Below, in pieces: positions 1 to 7,250 of a stretch of DNA of 39,825 nt. This stretch comes from VRUE01 sp036403515. GTDB taxonomy: Bacteria; Actinomycetota; Thermoleophilia; Solirubrobacterales; 70-9. A model generated the notes under the pieces. The model was given only the letters and a program-made list of their open reading frames with translations, ran no database searches and had not been told where the DNA came from. Position numbers and translations under genes: made by a program. How positions within the stretch are numbered: the first letter of the stretch is position 1; the number at the start of each line of letters is the position of its first letter. The stretch lies in the NCBI GenBank assembly GCA_036403515.1, contig DASWQV010000075.1, positions 1-39,825 on the forward strand. Reading direction: 5' to 3'.

Positions 1-95
1 CCCTGCGCCAAAACGCGTGGATTCAACGCAGAAAGAAGGATGACGAAGGCGGTGAACGACGCGAGTAGAAACTTAAAAAGTCCACTGTGCAGCAT
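1..95 (-). CDS. Secreted protein, N-terminal fragment (runs off the left edge)
   Basis: Only the first 31 codons are in the window. The ATG is at 93-95 and the reading frame is open to base 1. The peptide starts MLHSGLFKFLLASF, followed by a hydrophobic stretch (TAFVILLSAL) and a plausible signal-peptidase site after RVLA. This is the n-h-c layout of a Sec signal peptide, so the product is probably exported. The rest of the protein is missing and its function cannot be given. The terminator hairpin at 154-181 separates it from hemQ on the same strand, so it is probably its own transcription unit. The local sequence is less GC-rich than its neighbours. The call rests only on the signal-peptide pattern and the open frame. 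Confidence 0.55.
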   Translation of the reverse strand, partial: MLHSGLFKFLLASFTAFVILLSALNPRVLAQ

Positions 96-153
96 GCGTT
101 GATAATCGCCGATTGGAAGTCGCGGCGCAAAGATTCGCCGCGGGGCAAAACGA

Positions 154-181
154 AAGGGGAGAGCGCGTGCGCCCTCCCCTT
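154..181 (-). terminator. Rho-independent terminator downstream of hemQ
   Basis: An inverted repeat with 13-bp arms (AAGGGGAGAGCGC and GCGCCCTCCCCTT) has one mismatch and a 2-nt loop. On the minus strand it starts 23 nt after the hemQ stop and is followed by TTTCGTTTTG. A second perfect 7-bp hairpin (CGCGGCG/CGCCGCG, 121-142) lies further downstream. Confidence 0.75.
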
Positions 182-204
182 AACAAACTATCTGACCCGA
201 CGGC

Positions 205-870
205 TCAGCCCAGCTCGTCAAGACACTCGGCGAGCGGGAGCTGGCGGCAGGTGTACATGGGCGTGTCGCGGAGCGTGTAGCGGCTCGCCTTCGACTCGCG
301 CAGCTCCTGGACGAGGTCGAGGAAGTCCGACGGCTGGTCGGTCTCGAAGGCGACGACGAACTCCTGGTCGTCGAGGCCGAAGGAGTAGGTCGTGTTGATC
401 GTGATCTCCGGGTAGCGACGGCCGATCTCGATGTGGCTTTTCATGATCCGACCACGCTCCTCCGCCGGCAGCCCGTACCAACGACGCTGCTTGACCATCG
501 GATAGAGGAACATGTACTTGCGCTCCGAGACGCAGATCTCCGGCCGCGCCTGCTCGTCGGAGTACGGCGAGCGCTTGGTTGTGGAAAGGAAGGAGTAAGG
601 CGTCTCGCTCCACTTTGCCAGGCCACTCTGACCGAGCACGACGTGGAAGGTGTGCAGATCGTCGAGGTTCGGGCTCTGGCTGAGCAGGACCAGGTCGACA
701 TCGCCGCGGGTTCCTATGGTTGAGTAGGCGCGCAACGAGCGGTCTTGGGCGAAGTCCTCGCAGGCGGCGAGGAACTCCTGCTTGTCAGCGGCTCGCAGGT
801 CGGCGTCTCGGCGGCGCCAGGCGGGATCTACCTTGAAGAACGAAAACTTGGCGAAAGTTCGGTCGGCCAT
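205..870 (-). CDS. hemQ: Coproheme decarboxylase / chlorite-dismutase-family protein HemQ
   Basis: A 221-residue cytoplasmic protein of the chlorite dismutase superfamily, of usual length for HemQ (ChdC). In Gram-positive bacteria this enzyme oxidatively decarboxylates coproheme III to heme b, the last step of the coproporphyrin-dependent pathway. The C-terminal half carries the family pattern: YPMVKQRRWYGL, then ER..IM..H...GRRY, then TTYSFGLDDQEFVVAFETD. The His in the H-x3-GR motif is the predicted proximal heme ligand. The start is ATG 868-870. A longer open frame extends upstream to 1047 but lacks family similarity and crosses the inverted repeat at 905-1016. A -10 box TATCGT (878-883) ends 7 nt before the ATG, so the mRNA is probably leaderless. 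The gene ends at a clear terminator and looks monocistronic. Confidence 0.9.
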   Translation of the reverse strand: MADRTFAKFSFFKVDPAWRRRDADLRAADKQEFLAACEDFAQDRSLRAYSTIGTRGDVDLVLLSQSPNLDDLHTFHVVLGQSGLAKWSETPYSFLSTTKRSPYSDEQARPEICVSERKYMFLYPMVKQRRWYGLPAEERGRIMKSHIEIGRRYPEITINTTYSFGLDDQEFVVAFETDQPSDFLDLVQELRESKASRYTLRDTPMYTCRQLPLAECLDELG

Positions 871-877
871 TTGGGTC

Positions 878-883
878 ACGATA
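878..883 (-). promoter_or_regulatory. -10 box of hemQ (probable leaderless promoter)
   Basis: TATCGT on the minus strand ends 7 nt before the hemQ ATG. This is the spacing expected when transcription starts at or next to the start codon. No Shine-Dalgarno sequence is visible. Confidence 0.5.
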
Positions 884-904
884 GCTATTGGCCTTGGTGG
901 TGGG

Positions 905-1016
905 GCGGGTCTCGGGTGGGGGTCTCCACATAAAATTTTCGGTGGAGAGGTCGCGGCTGGCAGTGGGCCGGCCGCCGAAAAAGTACAAGACGTTTCGACC
1001 CCCACCCGAGACCCGC
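905..1016. repeat. Nested inverted repeat between hemQ and the next gene
   Basis: The outer arms are a perfect 20-bp inverted repeat: 905-924 (GCGGGTCTCGGGTGGGGGTC) and its reverse complement at 997-1016. Inside the left half is a second perfect hairpin, TCTCCAC (923-929) with GTGGAGA (942-948), around an AT-rich AAAATTTT centre at 932-939. The 112-bp unit lies in the divergent gap between hemQ and the membrane protein gene. It could form a cruciform or a structured RNA leader, or be a small MITE-like repeat. No flanking target duplication is seen. Confidence 0.8.
931..936 (+). promoter_or_regulatory. Candidate -10 box inside the inverted repeat
   Basis: TAAAAT at 931-936 lies in the loop of the inner hairpin, in a short AT-rich patch within GC-rich sequence. 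If used, transcription toward the membrane protein gene would start near 943 and place the right 20-bp arm in an untranslated leader of about 80 nt. Confidence 0.35.
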
Positions 1017-1024
1017 ACACGCGC

Positions 1025-2683
1025 GTGGTGGTTGCTCTCCTGCCCAAAGGGACCGGGATTGGGGAGCTTGCGAGGGTTCGCGGCGTATCGCCGGGGCTGC
1101 TGAGTGCCGGGCTTGGGAGCGTTCCGGCTGAGCAGACTTACCTCGATATCAGCCAGGGGAATCGGGTCTTCGATTCGCTTTATGACTCAGAGCTTCCGAA
1201 GGGGGCAGGTGGGGGAATCTGTGGGCCCTCCTATTCACGAAGCGTGGTTGAACGGGCTGAATCTGCTCCCGCGGACATCGTGCCTGGGTTGCTTGCGAGC
1301 ACTCTTGGAAAAGCTGGGAAGAGATGTGAAGTGCGGAGCTTGGACCTGGGTCAGTTGGCGACGCTCGTGCGAGGGCTGCGGGGGAACGATTTGGCTATTG
1401 CGATCGAGCGGGCGCCTCCGGAGAAGAACCGGCAGTTGGCGTTTGGAATCGCCGGCCGTGGGTTCGATGGGGACCTGACCTCCGACAGCACTCGGACCGA
1501 TGGCTATGTGCTCTCTACCGACGTTGCGCCGACGATCCTGGGGCGGCTTGGGGTTTCAGTGCCCTCGGCCATGTCGGGGCAGGCGATCCGGGCCGAGGGG
1601 TCGGTCGACGTCGGGGCAATCGAATCGCTGAGGGATCGGATGGGGGTGATCTCGGAGCGGCGGGGGCCTGTGATCGGGGTCTCTCTCTTGGTTTGGCTGG
1701 CCGTGCTTGGACTAGCTCTCCTTGCTCGCCGACGGGTGGCCCGTATCGCGGTGCGGGTTGTCGGCTTGAGCGTCATCTACCTGCCGCTGGTGCTGCTGCT
1801 TGGCGCTGGCCTCGAGCCGAGCAGAGGCGCGGAACAGATGCTGGTCATGCTGGGGGCCCCGCTCCTCGCGGGCCTAACGGCCGTCGCGCTCGGCGGCTAT
1901 CGGGCCCTTGCGGTTGCCTCGGGGCTCGTGGTGCTCGCTTATGCCGTCGACGTGATCGCCGGCTCCCCACTCACATCGCTCTCGCTACTTGGCCCGAACC
2001 CGGGGCTTGGGGTTCGCTTCTACGGGATCGGCAACGAGCTCGAGGCGCTGCTCGGTGTCCTCGTCGTCGCCGGGACCGGCGCGGCGCTCTCCGGCTTTGC
2101 CCCACAGCTCTCGCCTCACCGTTGCGCTGCCGCCTTCCTCGCAACCGGCCTGTTCTTCGCCCTCATCTTCGCGGCCGGGCATTTCGGCGCTGACGTGGGT
2201 GCGGCAATCGTTCTGCCCATGGGAGGCGCCGTCGCCGCTGCGGCGATCGCGGCGCGGAGCCGCCGCACGGCGCTGCTGGTTATTGCCGCTCCGTTCGCGG
2301 TGCTGGCACTGATCGCGCTCGCCGATCTGGTCTCCGGCGCGAACGCGCACCTGACCCGCTCGGTCCTCGACGCGGGCGGGCTCAGAGACCTCGCCGAGGT
2401 CGCGCAGCGTCGCCTGCAGCTCTCCGCGCACAGCTTCTCCCGGCCGATCGTTTTCGTCTTCCTGCCCGTGATCGCCGCGCTCGCCGTTTTCGCCGTAGCC
2501 CGGCGGGACCGCTTGAAGGCACTGCTGGGCAATTCCCCAGCGCTGCGAGCCGGCCTGCTCGGCGCCCTTGCCACGACGCTGATCGGCACTCTGGCCAACG
2601 ATTCGGGGGCCCTGCTGCTGGAGATCGGCGCCGCCTACCTGCTCGTTTTCGTCAGCTTTGCCTGGAGTGAGCGGCCCAGCTGA
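1025..2683 (+). CDS. Alkaline-phosphatase-superfamily-like polytopic membrane protein
   Basis: About 552 residues from GTG 1025. The frame is open further upstream (to 782), but that part lies antisense to hemQ and across the inverted repeat, so the first plausible start after the repeat was chosen. The N-terminal ~210 residues form a soluble domain ending in STDVAPTILGRLGV followed by SAMSGQAIR. That pattern resembles the end of the alkaline phosphatase/phosphopentomutase fold, where a TDxxPTxL motif holds metal ligands. The remaining ~330 residues are strongly hydrophobic, with around ten predicted membrane segments and the motif GVRFYGIGNELEALLG. It may be an envelope phosphatase or phosphotransferase, but the substrate is unknown. 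It lies 46 bp upstream of the lipid glycosyltransferase gene, which suits an envelope role. Existence is fairly certain; function and exact start are not. Confidence 0.7.
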   Translation: MVVALLPKGTGIGELARVRGVSPGLLSAGLGSVPAEQTYLDISQGNRVFDSLYDSELPKGAGGGICGPSYSRSVVERAESAPADIVPGLLASTLGKAGKRCEVRSLDLGQLATLVRGLRGNDLAIAIERAPPEKNRQLAFGIAGRGFDGDLTSDSTRTDGYVLSTDVAPTILGRLGVSVPSAMSGQAIRAEGSVDVGAIESLRDRMGVISERRGPVIGVSLLVWLAVLGLALLARRRVARIAVRVVGLSVIYLPLVLLLGAGLEPSRGAEQMLVMLGAPLLAGLTAVALGGYRALAVASGLVVLAYAVDVIAGSPLTSLSLLGPNPGLGVRFYGIGNELEALLGVLVVAGTGAALSGFAPQLSPHRCAAAFLATGLFFALIFAAGHFGADVGAAIVLPMGGAVAAAAIAARSRRTALLVIAAPFAVLALIALADLVSGANAHLTRSVLDAGGLRDLAEVAQRRLQLSAHSFSRPIVFVFLPVIAALAVFAVARRDRLKALLGNSPALRAGLLGALATTLIGTLANDSGALLLEIGAAYLLVFVSFAWSERPS

Positions 2684-2714
2684 AACGCCCTTCGGTCGCC
2701 TCTGGGCGATCGAC

Positions 2715-2720
2715 TACCCT
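2715..2720 (+). promoter_or_regulatory. -10 box of the PimA-like glycosyltransferase gene
   Basis: TACCCT ends 9 nt before the GTG start at 2730. No ribosome binding site lies between them, which fits a leaderless transcript. Confidence 0.4.
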
Positions 2721-2729
2721 TAACGATTC

Positions 2730-5057
2730 GTGCGGATTGCACTCGTCTCGCCATATTCCTGGAGCTACCAGGGCGGCGTAAACCGGCACGTGGAGGCACT
2801 TGCGGAGGAGTTTCTCGGCCGTGGCCACCACGTCCGTGTGCTCGCGCCATTCGATCCTCCCGGCCGCCTCAGCCGGGCGCTGCACCGTGCCGCGCCGGAG
2901 TCTCGCGAGACCCCCGACTATCTGATCCGGCTGGGACGCACCGCGGGCTTCCCCTCCAACGGCTCGGTCTCCAATCTGGCGCCGTTCCCGGCCGGCGGTG
3001 TGATCGCTCCACGACGGGAGCTGAGCAAGGGCAACTTCGACGTCGTTCACATCCATGAGCCGGTGGTGCCGTTGGTCGGCTGGAACGCCGCACTTGGCAC
3101 CAAGGCTCCGGCGGTCGGAACCTTCCACGCGTACTCGACCCAGGCGGTGCCAAACCGCATTGCCGGAGCGCTCGGGGCCCGGCGAGTCTTCAACCGCCTC
3201 TCGGCGCGGATCGCCGTCTCGCAGGCCGCCGCCTGGACGGGGCGGCGCTGGTTCGGCGGCCACTACGAGGTGATCCCCAACGGGGTCGACGTCGCCGCCG
3301 CGCCGAAGGGGCCAAAGCCGCCCGACGAGGAGCTGCGGGTGCTCTTCGTGGGCCGTCCAGAGGAGCGCAAGGGCTTGCCCGTGCTGCTCACCGCCTTCAG
3401 CGCGCTGACCGAGCATGTGCCCAGCCGGCTCACCGTGATCGGCGCTGAGCGCGAGGACGTGCTGCGTTACATCGCTGATCCGGAGACGATGAAATCGATC
3501 GACGTCCGCGGCCGGGTCTCGGGCGAGGCGCTGCATCGTGCCCTTCACGAGGCCGACGTGCTCTGCGCGCCCTCACTCTCGGGCGAGAGCTTCGGCATGG
3601 TTTTGACCGAGGCGTTTGCCGCCGGCACGCCGGCGATCGCATCTGCGATCGCCGGCTACAGCGACGTCGTCGTCGACGGGGTCAACGGCGTGCTCGTCCC
3701 GCCCGGTGACCCGCAGCGGTTGGCAGAGGAGCTGCAGCGCGCCCACCACGAGCCGCGGCGGCTGGCGGCGATGGGAGAGGCCGCACGGCAGAGCGCCGAG
3801 TACTACGCCTGGCCCAATGTGGCCGACCGGGTCATGGCCGTCTACGAGCGGGCGGTCGAGCTGCCCGCGCCGGCGACCAGGCTCGGGCGCGCGGCCCACT
3901 GGACCGGGATACGGCCGGCCGACGGCCTGCCGCCGATCCCGGCGCAGCGACTGGCCTCTCTCGACCCCGAGCCGGCGCTGCCCGGCAAGCGCCGCCGCAA
4001 GATCGCCCGCCGCGTCGGCCTCACCGCCGCTGGCGTCATCGGCATCGGCCTGACCGCGCTGGCGGCGCAGAAGATCGGCGTCGACAAGGTGGTCGAAAGC
4101 ATCGTCCGCTCCGACCTCACCTGGGTCCTGGTCGCCTGCGCCCTAATGGCCCTCTCGCTCTTTTTCCGCGCCGCCTCCTGGTACTGGATCGTGCGCGCCG
4201 CGCTGCCACTGCGGCCGGTCCGTCGCCGCGACGTGACCTCGGCGACGATGATCGGCGTGCTGATGTCGGCCACCCTGCCGGCCCGCCTCGGCGAGCCGGC
4301 GCGTGCGATGTCGCTGGCACGCCGGATCGGTCGCATGCGCGAGACCTTCCCCGTGCTGCTCGGCACGGTCGTCTCGCAAACCCTGCTCAACCTCGTCGCC
4401 CTCGCCCTGCTCGGCGTGATCATCGTCTCCAGCACCGATCTCTTTCACTCCGGCACCCAGAAGCTCTTTGCCTTCAGCTTCCTGCCGCTCCTCCTCCTCG
4501 TCCTGGTCTTGCTCGGCCCACCGCTGATGCGACGCAACGGCAATGGGCGCCTGGCGCGGCTCGGCACGGCCCTGCACGGAGCGCTTCTGCAGGTACGCGC
4601 AGGGCTCAAGGTCTTCCGCAACCCGCGCCGGGGCTTTGCCGCGGCCGCCGCTCAGCTAACCGCCTGGGCGATCCAGCTCGCCGCTTGCTGGGCGCTGCTC
4701 GCCGCCCTCGGTCTGAGCGACCAGGCCGGCATCGGCGCGGCTGCCGCGGTCCTCTTCGCCGTCAACGTGACCGCGGTCGTGCCGGCGACACCATCGAACA
4801 TCGGGGTCTTCCAGCTCGCCGTGATCAGCGTCCTGCATACCGGCTTCGGGGTCAGCACCGCGGATGCTCTGGCCTATGGCGTCATCCTGCAGGCGGTGGA
4901 GATCGCCACAGCGGTCACTCTTGGCCTGCCGGCCCTTGTCCGCGAAGGGCTCACCTGGAGCGACCTGCGGGTGCAGGCCTTGTCGAGCACCCCGGTGCGG
5001 TTGAAACCCGAGCCGACCCCCCGCGAGCCGGCGGCACGCGAAGGCATCCGCGCTTAG
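2730..5057 (+). CDS. PimA-like GT4 glycosyltransferase fused to a flippase-like (LPG-synthase TM) domain
   Basis: 775 residues, start GTG 2730. Residues 1-375 form a GT-B, GT4-family glycosyltransferase. The N-terminus VSPYSWSYQGGVNRHV matches the acceptor-side start of PimA-type phosphatidylinositol mannosyltransferases. The donor-side motifs are FVGRPEERKGL (about 206) and ESFGMVLTEAFAAGTP (about 287). Residues from about 430 to 745 are a multi-pass membrane domain of the lysylphosphatidylglycerol-synthase TM/flippase-like family (UPF0104, PF03706). PimA is usually a free ~380-residue cytoplasmic enzyme, so this is a fusion. Inference: it glycosylates a membrane lipid on the inner leaflet and the fused domain moves or anchors the product. 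The gene is convergent with degV, with 7 bp between the two stops. Confidence 0.85.
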   Translation: MRIALVSPYSWSYQGGVNRHVEALAEEFLGRGHHVRVLAPFDPPGRLSRALHRAAPESRETPDYLIRLGRTAGFPSNGSVSNLAPFPAGGVIAPRRELSKGNFDVVHIHEPVVPLVGWNAALGTKAPAVGTFHAYSTQAVPNRIAGALGARRVFNRLSARIAVSQAAAWTGRRWFGGHYEVIPNGVDVAAAPKGPKPPDEELRVLFVGRPEERKGLPVLLTAFSALTEHVPSRLTVIGAEREDVLRYIADPETMKSIDVRGRVSGEALHRALHEADVLCAPSLSGESFGMVLTEAFAAGTPAIASAIAGYSDVVVDGVNGVLVPPGDPQRLAEELQRAHHEPRRLAAMGEAARQSAEYYAWPNVADRVMAVYERAVELPAPATRLGRAAHWTGIRPADGLPPIPAQRLASLDPEPALPGKRRRKIARRVGLTAAGVIGIGLTALAAQKIGVDKVVESIVRSDLTWVLVACALMALSLFFRAASWYWIVRAALPLRPVRRRDVTSATMIGVLMSATLPARLGEPARAMSLARRIGRMRETFPVLLGTVVSQTLLNLVALALLGVIIVSSTDLFHSGTQKLFAFSFLPLLLLVLVLLGPPLMRRNGNGRLARLGTALHGALLQVRAGLKVFRNPRRGFAAAAAQLTAWAIQLAACWALLAALGLSDQAGIGAAAAVLFAVNVTAVVPATPSNIGVFQLAVISVLHTGFGVSTADALAYGVILQAVEIATAVTLGLPALVREGLTWSDLRVQALSSTPVRLKPEPTPREPAAREGIRA

Positions 5058-5064
5058 CGGCAGC

Positions 5065-5958
5065 TCAGCTGAGCACGTCTTTTGAGACGCTGCCGATTCC
5101 GAGCAGCCCCGGGCCGACGTGGGCGCCGAGCACGGCGCCGATCTCCGAAGTAAAGACTGGCTCACAGCCGAAGATCTCGCGGCCATCTTCGATCAAGCCG
5201 GTGGCGGTCTCGTTGTCCTGGATGTGTTGAACGACCCAGCCGTCGAGACCCGACTCGTGGCGCTGGCGCGCGTAGTCGCGCAGGCGCTCGATCGAGCGGG
5301 CGCGGGTCCGCACGCGCTCGACCGGGGTTATCTCCTCCTCCAAAGTGAGAATCGGCTTGATCTTCAGCGCCGAGCCGATCCAGGCCCGGGCGCCGCCGAT
5401 CCGTCCGCCCCGGCGCAGGTACTCGAGCGTGTCGACCGCGAACCACATCTTCAGCTCCTCGCGGGCCGTCCTGGCCCGGTCCAGGACGGCGCCGGCCTCA
5501 TCGCCGGCGGCGGCTGCCCTGGCAGCCGCCAGCACGCTCAGGCCCATGCCGCCCGCCGCCGAACGAGAGTCGAAGAGGTGGAGTCGCTCGCCACCCTTTC
5601 CTTCGACGATCAGCCGCTCGCGGGCCTGACCGGCTGCTTCGTAAGTGCCCGAGATACCAGCGGAAATGTGGATCGAGACGATTTCCCTGCCCTCGTCGAG
5701 CAACGGCTCGTATACCGAGAGGAAGTCGCCGATCGAAGGCTGGGAGGTCGTCGCGCCACTTTCGGAGGCTCGCAGGCGCTCGTAGAAATCGGCGTAGTCG
5801 CCGATCTCGGACTCACGCTCCTGGTGCCCATCGACGGCCACGTAGAGACTGATCGTCTTGACCTCGAGGGATGCGATCAACTCGCTCGGCAGGTAGGCCG
5901 TCGTGTCGCAAACGACCGCAGTTGGGAGGGAGGGACTCAAGCAAGCCGATTCTCGCAC
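5065..5958 (-). CDS. DegV family fatty-acid-binding protein
   Basis: 297 residues with the DegV fold: an N-terminal VVCDTTAYLPSEL strand-loop, a central SQPSIGDFLSVYE segment, HISAGISGTYEAA, and FAVDTLEYLRRGGRIGGA near residue 180. All are family hallmarks. DegV/FakB proteins bind one fatty acid and, in Firmicutes, present it to the kinase FakA. No fakA-like gene is visible here, so its partner is unknown. GTG 5956-5958 was chosen because the family match begins just after it. The frame stays open to 6000, but that would overlap erpA. A TTG at 5938-5940 is a second possibility. It is divergent from erpA with a 24-bp gap, so the two promoters must overlap. Confidence 0.85.
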   Translation of the reverse strand: MRESACLSPSLPTAVVCDTTAYLPSELIASLEVKTISLYVAVDGHQERESEIGDYADFYERLRASESGATTSQPSIGDFLSVYEPLLDEGREIVSIHISAGISGTYEAAGQARERLIVEGKGGERLHLFDSRSAAGGMGLSVLAAARAAAAGDEAGAVLDRARTAREELKMWFAVDTLEYLRRGGRIGGARAWIGSALKIKPILTLEEEITPVERVRTRARSIERLRDYARQRHESGLDGWVVQHIQDNETATGLIEDGREIFGCEPVFTSEIGAVLGAHVGPGLLGIGSVSKDVLS

Positions 5959-5969
5959 AGACCTCCCGC

Positions 5970-5975
5970 TACACT
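5970..5975 (+). promoter_or_regulatory. -10 box of erpA (leaderless)
   Basis: TACACT ends 7 nt before the erpA GTG. No Shine-Dalgarno sequence fits in that space. Confidence 0.5.
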
Positions 5976-5982
5976 TTGTGAA

Positions 5983-6357
5983 GTGACTGACGAGACTCAA
6001 GCCGCAATCTCACTCACCGACAAGGCTGCCGGCAAGATTGCTGAGCTACTCGGCTCCCAGCCCGACGCTGGCGGACAGGCGCTCCGCGTGGCTGTGCGAG
6101 GGGGTGGCTGCTCGGGCTTCCAGTATGCCCTCGCCTTCGACCAAGCCAAGGACGACGATCACGTCTTCGAGGTCGACGGTGTCGCCGTCGTCGTCGACAA
6201 GGTCAGCATGCAGTTCGTCTTCGGCTCTGAGGTCGATTACGTCGAAGGCCTGCAGGGTGCCGGCTTCCAGGTCAACAACCCCAATGTGGTTGCTGCCTGC
6301 GGTTGCGGCTCCTCCTTCCAGGTGAAGGAAGACGCCGCCGAGACAGCTGCCGTCTAG
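5983..6357 (+). CDS. erpA: A-type iron-sulfur carrier (HesB/IscA/ErpA)
   Basis: 124 residues, start GTG 5983. A-type carriers accept [Fe-S] clusters and deliver them to apo-enzymes. The three ligand cysteines are present in the family context: Cys43 in GGGCSGFQYAL, and Cys106 and Cys108 in AACGCGSSF near the C-terminus. Length is slightly over the usual 105-115 because of a short charged tail. It is convergent with grxD, 3 bp between stops, and bolA follows on that strand, so three Fe-S/iron proteins sit together. Whether it acts as ErpA (dehydratase and isoprenoid targets) or as a general IscA cannot be told from sequence. Confidence 0.92.
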   Translation: MTDETQAAISLTDKAAGKIAELLGSQPDAGGQALRVAVRGGGCSGFQYALAFDQAKDDDHVFEVDGVAVVVDKVSMQFVFGSEVDYVEGLQGAGFQVNNPNVVAACGCGSSFQVKEDAAETAAV

Positions 6358-6360
6358 CCG

Positions 6361-6747
6361 CTATTCGATCTGCAGAGGCGGCGACTGGGCAGGAGGATCG
6401 CCCGCCGGGACGGACACCTCCTCGGGCTGCTCGACCCCAAGCGCCTCAGCCAACTCGCCCGAGTCGAACATCTCCTCGACGATGTCGGCGCCACCGAGCA
6501 GTTGACCTTTCACGTAGAGCTGAGGAAAGGTCTGCCAGTCGGAGATCTCGGCGGTGACTTCACGCAGTGGCTGCAAGGCGGGCAAGACATCGATCGAGCC
6601 GTACTCGACGTCGAGTGAGTCGAGCGCCTGTACGACCCGCATCGAGAAACCGCAGCGTGGCATCTCCGGGGTGCCCTTCATGAAGAGCAGCACCGGGTTG
6701 GCGGCGATCAACTCCTCGACCTTCTGTTTCAGCTCGGCGTCGGCCAT
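6361..6747 (-). CDS. grxD: Monothiol glutaredoxin, Grx4/GrxD family
   Basis: 128 residues from ATG 6747; a start two codons upstream is also possible. The CGFS active site lies at Cys32-Ser35 in PEMPRCGFSMRVVQAL. It is followed by the glutathione-binding segments SDWQTFPQLYVKGQLLGGADI. CGFS glutaredoxins bind a glutathione-ligated [2Fe-2S] cluster as a dimer or with BolA, and serve in cluster transfer and iron sensing. The proline-rich C-terminal ~20 residues are an addition beyond the domain. bolA lies 13 bp upstream on the same strand, consistent with the conserved Grx4-BolA partnership. Confidence 0.93.
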   Translation of the reverse strand: MADAELKQKVEELIAANPVLLFMKGTPEMPRCGFSMRVVQALDSLDVEYGSIDVLPALQPLREVTAEISDWQTFPQLYVKGQLLGGADIVEEMFDSGELAEALGVEQPEEVSVPAGDPPAQSPPLQIE

Positions 6748-6760
6748 TGGCACAGACTAG

Positions 6761-6994
6761 CTATCCGGGCAGCTCGGTCTTCAGCGAGAGGGCGTGGATC
6801 GCGCCGTCGTCGAAGCGCTCCTTGACCGCCGCCTTGACCAGGCGGTGCTGGTCGAGGCGGGAAAGGCCCTCGAACTGGGGGGCCGAGACGGTTGCCCGGA
6901 GGTGGTCGCCGGTTCCGGTCTCGTCCGCGACCTCGGCCACGGCGCCAGGCAATGCCCCCTCGATCATCTGCTTGATCTCGGCAAGATCCGCCAC
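6761..6994 (-). CDS. bolA: BolA family protein
   Basis: 77 residues covering the whole BolA domain: an N-terminal helix (IKQMIEGALPGA), the GTGDHLRATVSAPQFEGLSRLDQHR core, and the conserved His in IHALSLKT near residue 68, a cluster ligand in BolA-Grx complexes. BolA forms a heterodimer with CGFS glutaredoxin around a [2Fe-2S] cluster. It is followed 13 bp later by grxD and preceded 4 bp by the DUF3618 gene, so it lies in a tight minus-strand run. Confidence 0.92.
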   Translation of the reverse strand: MADLAEIKQMIEGALPGAVAEVADETGTGDHLRATVSAPQFEGLSRLDQHRLVKAAVKERFDDGAIHALSLKTELPG

Positions 6995-6998
6995 GGGA

Positions 6999-7250
6999 CT
7001 AGCGGCGCCGGCGCAGCATCATCAGCCCGCCCATCGCAAAGCCCGCCACGGCAGCCCCGACGATCAGCTGTGAGCGATGCTCGGCGACCTGGCGGCGCCA
7101 ATCTGTGAGCTCGGCGACACGACCGCGGAGCAGCTCTACCGAGCTGCCCAGGTCGCGGCGCTGGAGATCGATGTCGCGGCGGATCTGCGCCGCCGAGCGG
7201 CCGGGCATACCGGTGGTCGTCGGCCGGGTTGGTTCGGGATGAGCGCTCAT
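6999..7250 (-). CDS. DUF3618 domain membrane-anchored protein
   Basis: 83 residues. The core RSAAQIRRDIDLQRRDLGSSVELLRGRVAELTDWR is the actinobacterial DUF3618 pattern, a charged helix with a conserved I..R..L...V..L spacing. A single membrane helix (LIVGAAVAGFAMGGLMML) and a basic tail RRRR end the protein. The start overlaps the stop of the holin-like gene by an ATGA motif, indicating translational coupling. Function is unknown; such genes usually accompany holin-X-like and DUF4235 genes, as here. Confidence 0.8.
   Translation of the reverse strand: MSAHPEPTRPTTTGMPGRSAAQIRRDIDLQRRDLGSSVELLRGRVAELTDWRRQVAEHRSQLIVGAAVAGFAMGGLMMLRRRR

Noticed and set aside
905..1016. Complete insertion sequence or transposon
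   Set aside because: No transposase and no flanking target duplication; only the palindromic structure is supported.
782..1024. Longer N-terminus for the membrane protein gene
   Set aside because: This stretch lies antisense to the hemQ start and across the inverted repeat and shows no domain.
2652..3548. 298-codon antisense frame over the glycosyltransferase
   Set aside because: No protein-like motifs; shadow of the real gene.
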